A DNA stretch of 64,000 bases, taken from the NCBI RefSeq assembly GCF_028622115.1, contig NZ_CP097263.1, positions 9,249,501 through 9,313,500 on the forward strand. Reading direction: 5' to 3'. Positions 9,990 through 18,133 of the stretch are shown in pieces. The translations under genes were made by a program, and so were the position numbers. Each line of letters begins with the position of its first letter. Position 1 is the stretch's first letter. This DNA is from Kutzneria chonburiensis (GTDB lineage Bacteria; Actinomycetota; Actinomycetes; Mycobacteriales; Pseudonocardiaceae). Below the pieces are notes generated by a model. The model saw nothing but the letters and a program-made list of their open reading frames with translations. It did no database searches and was not told where the DNA came from.

Positions 9990-12900
9990 TCAGCCGGCGG
10001 CGACCGCCTGGCTCAGCTCGGCCGCCAGCTCACCGATCGGCGTGCCGGACAGCAGCACCCCCAGTGACACCGGAATGCCGAGATCGTTGCTCAACCGGGT
10101 GCGCAGCCGGGCCGCCATCAGCGAGTCCAGCCCGAGGGCCGACAGCCGCATGGTCGGGTCGGCCTCTTCCTTCGGCAGCGCCAGCAGCGTGGTCACGTGC
10201 TCGACCAGCAGGGTCTCGATGTCCTGCTGCTGCGGTCGGGTCCGAGCCACCCGCAGCACCGGCACAGTGCGGGCGGACGCCGCCTTGGCCAGCCGTCCGG
10301 TGGAATGCACGCACCAGCGCCGCGTGCGTTCGGAGGACGGTTGCAGGCCCAACAACTCGTACTGCCAGCCGCCGCGGGTCGCCCGCAGCGTCACCCGCAC
10401 GGTCCGGGCCGACGGGTCGCTGGGCAGCGGCCGCACCGTACGGGTCTGCTCGATCACGTAACGCGTGTGTTCGAACAGTTCCCCGACCGCCGTGCGCAGC
10501 GTCTCCTCGACCGACGAGCCGAGCTCGCCGTCCCAGGTGAGCACCGTGTCGGCGTTGGCCGCGTCGGTGTCGGGCACCCAGAACCGCTTGCGCTGCCACG
10601 GATAGCTCGGCAGGTCGACGTACCGGCCGGGCCCGTTGATCTCGTGCCAGTCCAGTTCGTACCCCACGGCGTACACCGCGGCGGCGGACCGCAGCAGCGA
10701 CAGCGTCGCCGGTTCGTTCCGCCGGGTCGACGCGACCGCGATGCCGACCTGGCCGGCGTCGAACAGCACCCCCTCGACCTCGTCCAGCAGCAGCGGATGC
10801 GCGCTGATCTCGATGTACACGGTCGGCCGGTCGGTGGCCGCGGCCGCGCGGAGCGCCGCGGCCAGCTGCACCGGCCGGCACAGGTTGTCGGCCCAGTACT
10901 CGCCGTCCATCCCGGACCCGTCGACCAGTTGGCCGGTGACCGTCGACCAGATCGGGATCCGCCCGGCCGTCGGCCGCAGATCGACCAGGTCGTCCACCAG
11001 CGCCGGCCGCAGCGGCTCGACGTGCTCGGAGTGCGACGCGAAGTCGATGTCGATCATCCAGCAGGGCACGTCGTCGGCCCGCAGCCGCTCGACGATCGTG
11101 GCCAGCGCGGTGCGGTCGCCGGACAGTGCGGTGCTGGCGACACCGTTGATCGCACCGATGCTGACCCGACCGGCGAACTCGCCGATCGCCGCGGCGGCCG
11201 GCGCGGGGGCCAGCCGGACCAGGGCCATGCCGCCGTCGTGGTCGAGTCCGTCGAGCAGCCGAGCCCGGCGGCAGGCCACCGCCGCGCCCTCGGCCACGGT
11301 GAGCGCTCCCGACACCGTGGCGGCGGCGATCTCGCCGATGCTCTGGCCGACCAGCTCGTCCGGTCGGACGCCCCACTGCCGCCACACCGCCGCGAGCGCC
11401 ACCTGCACCGCCCACAGCGTCGGATGCACCTGGCACGGCCCGACGGGCTGCTGGCCCTCCGCGATCAGCCGCAGCGGTGAGAAGCCGAGCTCCCACCGGA
11501 CCGCCGCGTCGCACTCGGCCAGGCGGTCCCGGAACACCGGCTCGTTCTCGAGCAGGTCCCGCGCCATGCCGGTCCAGTGCGAGCCCTGGCCGGAGAACAC
11601 GAAGACGACCTTGGGCTGGACGTCCTTGTGAGGAATGCTCGGTTCCCAGGTCGCCCGCAGCAGCGCCGCCGCCTCGGCCGGGCCGTCGGCGGCGACGGCC
11701 CGGCGAAAGCGGTGGTGCGATCGCCGTGCGCCGGCGCTGTAGGCGATGTCCCGCAGGCAGTTCTCGCCGTCGATCCGGTCCGCGGTGAGTTCGGCCAGCT
11801 GGGTCAGCGCCTTCGGCGCCCGCGCGGAGATCGGCAGCAGGTACGGCCGCTGCCCGACGCTCGGCGGGTGCGGCGCCTCGTCCGGCGCCTGGAGCAGCAC
11901 GATGTGCGAGTTCGACCCGGAGATGCCGAAAGCGCTCACGCCCGCGACCCGCCGATGGCCCGTCGTCGGCCACGGCCGGCTGGTCAACGGCAGCTCCAGC
12001 GGCAGATTCTCGTCCTCGAGCAGGGACAGCGGATTCTCCACGTGCAGCGTCGCCGGCACGATCCCGTGCCGCAGCGCCAACGCCGTCTTGATCAGGCCGG
12101 CCAGGCCGGACGCCGGCTCCAGGTGGCCGACGTTCGACTTCGCCGAGCCGACCAGGCACCGGCTGCCGGTGGGGCGGCCGTCGCCGAGCACCGTGCCCAG
12201 CGTGCGGAGTTCGACCCGGTCACCGGTGACCGTGCCGGTGCCGTGCGCCTCCACGTAGTCCACATCGGCCGGCGCGATGCCGGCGTCCCGGTAGGCGCCG
12301 CGCAGGGCCAGCTCCTGGCCGACGCTGCTCGGCGTCATCAGCGAACCGCCGCTGCGGCCGTCGTTGCTGCTGGCCACACCGGCGATCACGGCGTGGATGC
12401 GGTCGCCGTCGGCGATCGCATCGGACAGTCGCTTGAGCACGACCGAGGCAACGCCCTCGCCACGCACGTACCCGTTGGCGTCGGCGTCGCCGAAGCGGCT
12501 GCGGCCGTCCGGCGAGATGACCGTGCCCTGGGACAGCGCGATGGCGTGGTGCGGCGTCAGCTGTAGCGACACCGAGGAGACCAGCGCCAGGTCGGTCTCC
12601 CCGGCCCGCAGCGCCTGGCAGGCGGTCTGGATCGCCATCATGGCGGTGGCGCAGGTCGCGTCCACCGACACGCTCGGGCCGTGCAGGTCGAGCGCGTGCG
12701 AGATGCGGCCGGCCGCGGTGCCGTACATGCCGGCGCCCATGATCGAGTGCAGGTCGACCATGCCGGCCTCGCGCAGCAGATCCCAGTACTCCGACATGAG
12801 GCACGCGCCGGTGTAGACGCCCGCCCCCGTGCCGGCGATGTCCTCCAGGCGCAGGCCGGCGTCCTCGACGGCCTCGTAGGTGGACTCCAGCAGCATCCGG

Positions 12901-13187
12901 TGCTGTGGGTCGATCCGGACCGCCTCCCGCGGCGCGATGCCGAAGAAGGCCGCGTCGAACTTCTCGACGTCGTCGACGAAGCCACCCCGCGTGCTGTTCA
13001 CGGTGCCCTTGCTGCGGGGGTCGTCGCTGTACAGCGCGGCCGCGTCGTAGCGCGAGATCGGCACCTCGGTGATGGTGTCGCGGCCGCCGGACAGCACGTC
13101 CCAGTACTCGGCGACCGAGGTGGCGCCGGGGAACCGGCAGCTCATGCCGACGATGGCGATCTGACGGGACTGGTCGGGGGCGCTCAT
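9990..13187 (-). CDS. Type I polyketide synthase, single module KS-AT-(DH remnant)-ACP
   Basis: A 1065-residue protein starting at ATG 13187, four bases overlapping the upstream ATPase gene (ATGA). The ketosynthase (about 8-430) has the triad C179 (DATCATA), H315 (EAHGTGT) and H355 (NVGHLEPASG). The acyltransferase (about 520-810) has S616 in GQSIGE, where the usual His before Ser is Gln. Residues 870-960 contain a stretch like the first hot-dog half of a PKS dehydratase but no full DH. The ACP carries S1022 in LGLDSL. There is no KR, ER or thioesterase and no docking helices, so it may be iterative or a starter/stand-alone module. The product is unknown, and no tailoring genes flank it. Confidence 0.92.
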   Translation of the reverse strand: MSAPDQSRQIAIVGMSCRFPGATSVAEYWDVLSGGRDTITEVPISRYDAAALYSDDPRSKGTVNSTRGGFVDDVEKFDAAFFGIAPREAVRIDPQHRMLLESTYEAVEDAGLRLEDIAGTGAGVYTGACLMSEYWDLLREAGMVDLHSIMGAGMYGTAAGRISHALDLHGPSVSVDATCATAMMAIQTACQALRAGETDLALVSSVSLQLTPHHAIALSQGTVISPDGRSRFGDADANGYVRGEGVASVVLKRLSDAIADGDRIHAVIAGVASSNDGRSGGSLMTPSSVGQELALRGAYRDAGIAPADVDYVEAHGTGTVTGDRVELRTLGTVLGDGRPTGSRCLVGSAKSNVGHLEPASGLAGLIKTALALRHGIVPATLHVENPLSLLEDENLPLELPLTSRPWPTTGHRRVAGVSAFGISGSNSHIVLLQAPDEAPHPPSVGQRPYLLPISARAPKALTQLAELTADRIDGENCLRDIAYSAGARRSHHRFRRAVAADGPAEAAALLRATWEPSIPHKDVQPKVVFVFSGQGSHWTGMARDLLENEPVFRDRLAECDAAVRWELGFSPLRLIAEGQQPVGPCQVHPTLWAVQVALAAVWRQWGVRPDELVGQSIGEIAAATVSGALTVAEGAAVACRRARLLDGLDHDGGMALVRLAPAPAAAAIGEFAGRVSIGAINGVASTALSGDRTALATIVERLRADDVPCWMIDIDFASHSEHVEPLRPALVDDLVDLRPTAGRIPIWSTVTGQLVDGSGMDGEYWADNLCRPVQLAAALRAAAATDRPTVYIEISAHPLLLDEVEGVLFDAGQVGIAVASTRRNEPATLSLLRSAAAVYAVGYELDWHEINGPGRYVDLPSYPWQRKRFWVPDTDAANADTVLTWDGELGSSVEETLRTAVGELFEHTRYVIEQTRTVRPLPSDPSARTVRVTLRATRGGWQYELLGLQPSSERTRRWCVHSTGRLAKAASARTVPVLRVARTRPQQQDIETLLVEHVTTLLALPKEEADPTMRLSALGLDSLMAARLRTRLSNDLGIPVSLGVLLSGTPIGELAAELSQAVAAG

Positions 13188-14575
13188 CCGGCCACCACCA
13201 CAGTGCTCGTGGGCTCGGTACTCAGCGGTGGCAGCGGACCGGCGGCCAGCGAGGAGATGGCCACCGCCACGGTCCAGCCGCTGCTGCGGCGGGCCGCGTG
13301 GAAGCCCGAGGCCATCGCCGTCGCCTCGCCGATGCGCCCGCCGAGCAGGAGCGCGTCGATCAGCAGGGCCCGCAGGTACGGGGCCAGCCACGGCAGGTCG
13401 ACGTGCCCGGCTTCGTCGGCCGCGACGGCCCGCCGGATGTGCGGGATCGCCTGCCACGGCCGCATCTCCGCCATCGCCAGCAGGCCACGCGCGGCCTGGT
13501 CGAACAGGATCTCCCCCCGATCGTGCAGCACCGGCTCGGCCGCCAGCAGGGCCGACGCCACGGCCGTGCGGCCGCCGACCGCGGCGATCCAGGCCCGCAT
13601 CCCGGCCGGTACCCCGGCCTCGGCGAGCACGTGGTCCGCGTCGTCCGGCCGCCGCAGGCCGAAGGCCACCGCGATACCCCGCAGCAGCGCCGTCTCCCGG
13701 TCGGACGGTGCGGATTCCAGCAGCCGCAGGCATTCCGCCGGTCGGGCGCGCAGCAGCAGGGCGGTGGCCAGCGCCCGACGCGCCCAGTCGTCCAGTTCCG
13801 TCGCCAGGTCGCACAACAGCTCGACGCGGGCGAGGTCCAGGGATTCCCACGCGACCCGGATCGCGTCGGCCAACCGGGCGGTCGCCGCGTCGCTCAGGGG
13901 CGGGCCTGCGGTGACGGGGCCGGCCACCCGCCACTTCCCGTCCCGCGGCTCGAGCCGCCCTCGGTCGACCAGTTCCCTCAGCAGCAAGGGATTTCCGCCG
14001 CTGGCGGCGTGCAGCGCATCCGACGTCGCGGTGTCGACCCGGCCGTCGACAAGGCCGCCGACCACGAGGTTCACCTCGCCGGGCGTGAGCGACGCCAGCT
14101 TCACGGTGGTGATGTCGTGCTCGTAGGCCAGGCAGTCCAGCGGATCCGGGGTGACCCGGCCCGTCAGGTGGGTCACCACCAGCTGTGCCCGGCCGGTGCG
14201 GTGCAGCTCGCGCAGCACCAGCATGCTGGCGTGGTCGGCGAGATGCGCATCGTCCACGAAGATCGGCCGCCGGCCGTCCTCGGTGAGTTCGTACAGGTCG
14301 CGTGCCCCGGCACGGACCGCTTCCGTCAGCGGCGATCCGGCGCCGAGCCCGGGTAGCAGCCGGCGCAGCATGCCGAAGGCGGTGTCGCCGCCGCGGCCCG
14401 ACAACCACAACGCGGTCGCCGGGCCGCCGGGTAACCGGCCGGCTGCCTCGCGGAGCAGGCTGCTGCGGCCCATACCGGGTTCGCGGGCGACGACGACCAC
14501 CGCGCTGCCGCGCCGGTCGTGCGTCGGGCGAACCTGGTCAAGCTCATAGTTTCTACCGACAAAGCTCCAAGCCAT
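13184..14575 (-). CDS. LAL-type AAA ATPase (LuxR-family regulator lacking its C-terminal HTH)
   Basis: A 463-residue protein. It starts SFVGRNYELD, the usual opening of large ATP-binding LuxR (LAL) regulators. Walker A is REPGMGRSSLL and Walker B is RPIFVDDAHLAD; helical TPR-like repeats fill the C-terminal half. LAL regulators are normally about 900 residues and end in a LuxR HTH. This one stops after the first helical part, and its last codon overlaps the PKS start, so it cannot bind DNA through the usual domain. It could be a truncated regulator, or an ATPase that acts with the PKS or with the nearby XRE protein (inference). GGGGGA precedes ATG 14575. Confidence 0.82.
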   Translation of the reverse strand: MAWSFVGRNYELDQVRPTHDRRGSAVVVVAREPGMGRSSLLREAAGRLPGGPATALWLSGRGGDTAFGMLRRLLPGLGAGSPLTEAVRAGARDLYELTEDGRRPIFVDDAHLADHASMLVLRELHRTGRAQLVVTHLTGRVTPDPLDCLAYEHDITTVKLASLTPGEVNLVVGGLVDGRVDTATSDALHAASGGNPLLLRELVDRGRLEPRDGKWRVAGPVTAGPPLSDAATARLADAIRVAWESLDLARVELLCDLATELDDWARRALATALLLRARPAECLRLLESAPSDRETALLRGIAVAFGLRRPDDADHVLAEAGVPAGMRAWIAAVGGRTAVASALLAAEPVLHDRGEILFDQAARGLLAMAEMRPWQAIPHIRRAVAADEAGHVDLPWLAPYLRALLIDALLLGGRIGEATAMASGFHAARRSSGWTVAVAISSLAAGPLPPLSTEPTSTVVVAG

Positions 14576-14767
14576 CGGTGTCCCCCACCCTTGTGCCTCG
14601 CTTGAAGAATGCGTAGTCGGGTGCGCACGGGAACGATGAGTGTTCCCGCGCTGCTACCCGTGGTATGGCCGCCATTCGCGGCAAAGGCGCTCCCCGAGCG
14701 CCGGCCCTCAGGGCCTATCCGCATGACAGCCACCGGCCGACGACGTTGACGGCCACTGTGCACCTTT

Positions 14768-14796
14768 AATTGTCAGAATGCACTCCCGCCTGTCAA
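14768..14796 (-). promoter_or_regulatory. Candidate promoter and direct repeats upstream of the ATPase-PKS operon
   Basis: On the minus strand a perfect TTGACA (14791-14796) stands about 17-19 bp before an AT-rich hexamer (ACAATT/AATTAA around 14767-14773). The same stretch carries two TGTCA-N2/3-TGCA direct repeats starting 20 bp apart (14771 and 14791), a spacing that could suit an activator. It lies in the 258-bp gap between the XRE regulator and the ATPase gene, about 200 bp upstream of the start codon. Confidence 0.45.
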
Positions 14797-14833
14797 CGTG
14801 CATTTAACGGACTGCGCGCGGCGGCAATCTGCG

Positions 14834-15565
14834 CTAGGGTAGGTGGAAGATCACCATGACATCGTCGTAATCGCTCGGGTACAGCGCGGTGAAACGCCAC
14901 GGGTACTCACCGTGCACGGGGTGTCGCAGCCTGCGTTCGCGGGTTCGCTGCACATGGACATCGTGCTCGGCCCACCATTGCTCGAACATGGGATGCGCTT
15001 CGGTGGCCATCGCGACCACCTGTTCCAGCCGCGGATGTCCCCGATAGGGCGCGGTGATCCAGCGCACTCGGGCGATGAGATCCTTGACGTCGTACTCCCA
15101 GTTGACAAAGCAGTACTGGGCCTGCGGATCGGACAGCATCCACAACAGCATGTTCCTGCGTTCGGCAGGAATCTTTCCGAAGTCGGTGTACCACTCCTTG
15201 GCCGCCTGGTTCCAGGCCAGCACATCGCAGAACCGATCGCCCGCGTATACCGGGGCGGTCCCGGTGTCTGTGATATCAACCACACCGCGCAGCAGTTCTT
15301 CCCGCTCCTGCCGGCTCTGTTCGGCCGCGGACACGCTGGTGTGCCCGTAGGCCAGCGTGTGCATGTAGCGCCGCTCGTCCTCGCCGAGCAGCAACACCCG
15401 GGCCAGGCTGTCCAACACCTCGGCCGACGGCCGGATGTTTCGCCCCTGTTCCAGGTATGTGTACCAAGTAGGGCTCAGCCCGGCCAGAACTGCGACTTCC
15501 TCACGACGAAGTCCGACCGTTCGGCGGCGTGCCCCACTGGGCAGCCCTACTGATTCCGGAGTCAC
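14834..15565 (-). CDS. XRE-family regulator with MmyB-type ligand-binding domain (5' end apparently frameshifted)
   Basis: A 243-residue reading from GTG 15565: an HTH (GLRREEVAVLAGLSPTWYTYLEQGR) followed by the MmyB-like domain (WNQAAKEWYTDF, NMLLWMLSDP, FVNWEYD, RVRWITAPYRGHP). MmyB-type regulators bind a small, fatty-acid-like ligand. The family consensus start NRHELAAFLRSRRER is encoded in frame just upstream (to about 15611) but has no start codon before an in-frame TGA. Adding one base to the C5 run at 15612-15616 would join it to a GTG at 15627 that has an excellent GGGGGTGA site. So the true gene is probably 14834-15627 with a one-base deletion, or an indel in the sequence. It reads towards the LAL ATPase and PKS and may control them (inference). 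Confidence 0.8.
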   Translation of the reverse strand: MTPESVGLPSGARRRTVGLRREEVAVLAGLSPTWYTYLEQGRNIRPSAEVLDSLARVLLLGEDERRYMHTLAYGHTSVSAAEQSRQEREELLRGVVDITDTGTAPVYAGDRFCDVLAWNQAAKEWYTDFGKIPAERRNMLLWMLSDPQAQYCFVNWEYDVKDLIARVRWITAPYRGHPRLEQVVAMATEAHPMFEQWWAEHDVHVQRTRERRLRHPVHGEYPWRFTALYPSDYDDVMVIFHLP

Positions 15566-15806
15566 GCGTTCCCGACGGCTGCGAAGGAACGCGGCCAGTT
15601 CGTGGCGATTGCCCCCTCAACCGGCACGTATGTCACCCCCAAGGTCACCCAGTACCAGACATTATTCCAGAATCCCCGCCGCGATCGAGCACCCTTGCCC
15701 TCTCGTGTAGTCCTTTTTGTGGCGGACCGCGTAACTCTCCTGCTGCGGATACCGGACGTTCACCTGATCGGTGGCGTGACTGCTCAGAAGCCCTCCCCGC
15801 CAGTGC

Positions 15807-15823
15807 TGGTACCGCCAGTACCA
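15807..15823. promoter_or_regulatory. Inverted repeat in the XRE/membrane-protein divergent region
   Basis: TGGTAC-N5-GTACCA, a perfect 6-bp inverted repeat, lies about 75 bp before the GTG of the membrane protein, next to a TTGACT hexamer at 15832-15837. It is a plausible operator; the protein that binds it is not identified. Confidence 0.35.
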
Positions 15824-15897
15824 CCACAACTTGACTCTGCCCGCGCGGGCCGAACTCGAATCAAGCTTGAGTCACCGTCGAGGCAGGGAGGCGTTCC

Positions 15898-16893
15898 GTG
15901 GTGGTCGAGCTGATGGCCATGCTCGCCGGGATCGTGCTGGCGGTGCTCACGGGCTTGAGCGTGGTCCGAACCGTGGTCAACCCGCGGGACCGGTCCTCGT
16001 TGGCGGCCCGGCTCACCGCCCGGTTCACCTACCGGACCTTGCTGCTCGGTGCGTCGAAGTTGCCGCACCGGCGCCGGGAACGCGTACTCGACCTGTGCGT
16101 TCCGCTGAGCCTGGCAGCGCTGCTGGGCGGCTGGCTGGTGGCCACCGGCGTCGCGTGCTGGCTGATCGCCTACGGACTGCCGGCCGGCGCCGAGGACGCC
16201 GTCCGTGCGGCCGGGTGGTCGCTGGCCGCGCTCGAGGCCCTGCTGTTCGCGGTGTACCTGAGCAAGCTGATCGAGAAGTACCAGCGCCGCGAGGCGATCA
16301 CCACCCGGTTGCAGGCGCGGGCGACCAGCCTGTTGGACGCCGAGGTGGTGCTGGCCGACCGGCTGCGCGGCGGCACGCGGTCCGACCTGGGCACGGCGTT
16401 CGAGCACTGGGCGGACTGGCTGGCCGACATCCGGTCCAGCCATGCCAGCTGTCCGGCGCTGCTGTACCTGCGCCCGGCCGGCGAGATGTGCTGGGTGGAG
16501 GCGGCGGTGATCGTGCTGGACGCGGCCGCGCTGACCGAGGCGGTGGCGCCGATGTGGGCGCCGCCGAGCGTGCGGGTGGTGCTCGCCGCCGGCAGCGACT
16601 GCATCCAGCGGTTGGCCTGGCAGCTGGACATTCGGCTGGCGGTGCCGACGGTGAGCCTGCACGGACGTGAGGAACGGGCGTTTTCCGATTCCGTGCGCTG
16701 CGCGGTGTCCGCCGGGCTGCCGGCGGAACGGGACACCGACAAGTCCTGGCGGGCATTCCAGGACAGCCGCACCCGGTACGCGGCGCACGCGGACGCGATC
16801 TGCTCGTACCTGCGCTATTCGAACGAGGCACCACGATCGGAAAGGCAGGGCGGCGACATGGGGGAGCCGTTCGTGCCACGGCCGGTCTTCTGA
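15898..16893 (+). CDS. Membrane protein of unknown function
   Basis: A 331-residue protein starting at GTG 15898 after a GGGAGG site. It has an N-terminal membrane helix (about 3-22), a basic loop, then two further hydrophobic segments at about 60-90 and 95-120. A soluble C-terminal part of about 200 residues follows, with a coiled-coil-like opening (SKLIEKYQRREAITTRLQAR). I do not recognise a catalytic motif. The topology resembles actinobacterial channel-like membrane proteins but there is no selectivity filter. It lies 29 bp upstream of the IS701-like gene on the same strand and may be co-transcribed with it and maltokinase. Confidence 0.7.
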   Translation: MVVELMAMLAGIVLAVLTGLSVVRTVVNPRDRSSLAARLTARFTYRTLLLGASKLPHRRRERVLDLCVPLSLAALLGGWLVATGVACWLIAYGLPAGAEDAVRAAGWSLAALEALLFAVYLSKLIEKYQRREAITTRLQARATSLLDAEVVLADRLRGGTRSDLGTAFEHWADWLADIRSSHASCPALLYLRPAGEMCWVEAAVIVLDAAALTEAVAPMWAPPSVRVVLAAGSDCIQRLAWQLDIRLAVPTVSLHGREERAFSDSVRCAVSAGLPAERDTDKSWRAFQDSRTRYAAHADAICSYLRYSNEAPRSERQGGDMGEPFVPRPVF

Positions 16894-16922
16894 GAACACT
16901 TATTTGTCACGCTGGGGGAGAA

Positions 16923-18119
16923 ATGCAGACGATGGTGAAGACGATGAGCCCGCAGACCACTTCTACCGACAGCGGCCTGTCCTGGTTCTGCCAGGGCCTG
17001 TTCGCCTCCCTGCCCCGCTCCGATCAGCGGCGCTGGGCCGAGGTGTATGTCCGTGGCCTGATCGAGGTGCCGGGCCGCAAGTCCATCCGCCGCATTTCCG
17101 ACCACGTGCTCGGCTGGCGGGCGGACCAATGCCTCCAGCAGTTCGTGAACCAGAGTCCCTGGGCGTGGGAGCCGGTGCGGCGCGGACTGGCCACCCAATT
17201 CGCGGCGACCTCGCCACCGCAGGCCTGGGTGCTGGAGGAGGCCGTTTTCCCGAAGAACGGCGACAACTCGGTCGGCGTGGCCAAGCAGTACGTGCAGTCG
17301 GCCCGGCGCACCATCAACTGCCAGCTGGGCATGGCCGTGTTCATGGCCAACGAGACGACGAGCTGCCCGGTGAACTGGCGGCTGGTGCTGCCGCGCTGCT
17401 GGTCCGACGACGACGCCCGGCGGGCCCGCACGCACGTGCCCGAGGAGGAGCAGCACCGCTCGCAGTGGTCGTGCGCGCTGGACGCGGTGGACGAGATGGT
17501 CACCGAGTGGGCGCTGCCGCCGGCGCCGGTCGTGGTCGACGCGAGCAGCCACTCCGACCTGGCCGAGCTGATCGACGGTCTCGAACAGCGCGGACTCCGT
17601 TACCTGGTGCGGATTCCGGCCGAGACGAGCGTGCCGCCGGTCAACGGCCGCCGGTTCACCGCCGGCGAGCTGGCCATGCTGGCCGCCCGCCGCGGGCAGC
17701 TGACGATGAGCTGGCGGGACCCGGCGAGCTGGCGGGTCGGCACCTCCCGCTGGATCGTCGCGATGATCCCGAACGCGGAGAACGTGGTGCAGATGGCGCC
17801 GCACGCGGCGTACCGGCGGATGCGGCGCATCGCCGCCGAGTGGCTGCCGGGCCGGGCCGCGCCGAGTTCGGTGTGGCTGACCAACATGCACAACGCCCGG
17901 CTGCCCGAGCTGGTCCGGCTGACCCGGCTGCGCCGGCGCACCGGCGAGGACATGGCCAAACTGCACGACGGTTTCGGCCTGCGCCACTTCGAGGGCCGCA
18001 GCTTCCGCGGCTGGCACCACCACATGACGCTGGCGTCCGCCGCGCACGCCTTCGCCGCGCTGTCCGCGGCGGACCAGGAGTACGCCGACGAGTTGGCCAC
18101 CCTGCGGCCGTACGCCTGA
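16923..18119 (+). CDS. IS701-family transposase relative, probably domesticated
   Basis: A 398-residue protein with the full IS701/DDE layout: LPRSDQRRWAEVYVRGL, GRKSIRRISDHVLG, SVGVAKQYVQSARRTINCQ and VVVDASSHSD. The usual first catalytic Asp (DDTGF.KKG in active members) is replaced by Glu in LEEAVFPKNG, so activity is doubtful. I see no flanking inverted repeats or target duplication. It has a good GGGGGAG ribosome site and normal base composition, and sits 29 bp after a membrane protein and 14 bp before maltokinase. These points suggest a retained host gene rather than a mobile element. Alternative: an old, immobile IS remnant. Confidence 0.75.
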   Translation: MQTMVKTMSPQTTSTDSGLSWFCQGLFASLPRSDQRRWAEVYVRGLIEVPGRKSIRRISDHVLGWRADQCLQQFVNQSPWAWEPVRRGLATQFAATSPPQAWVLEEAVFPKNGDNSVGVAKQYVQSARRTINCQLGMAVFMANETTSCPVNWRLVLPRCWSDDDARRARTHVPEEEQHRSQWSCALDAVDEMVTEWALPPAPVVVDASSHSDLAELIDGLEQRGLRYLVRIPAETSVPPVNGRRFTAGELAMLAARRGQLTMSWRDPASWRVGTSRWIVAMIPNAENVVQMAPHAAYRRMRRIAAEWLPGRAAPSSVWLTNMHNARLPELVRLTRLRRRTGEDMAKLHDGFGLRHFEGRSFRGWHHHMTLASAAHAFAALSAADQEYADELATLRPYA

Positions 18120-18133
18120 TCCTGGAGGTGATC

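Noticed and set aside
9990-14408. One continuous minus-strand frame joining the ATPase region to the PKS
   Set aside because: The N-terminal 400 residues of that frame are Arg/Gly-rich nonsense; the real ATPase uses another frame and the PKS starts at ATG 13187.
9990-15627. A complete biosynthetic gene cluster
   Set aside because: Only one PKS module and two regulators-like genes are present; no tailoring, resistance or export gene lies within the block.
16923-18119. Active IS701 insertion sequence
   Set aside because: No terminal inverted repeats or target duplication seen, and the first catalytic acid is changed.
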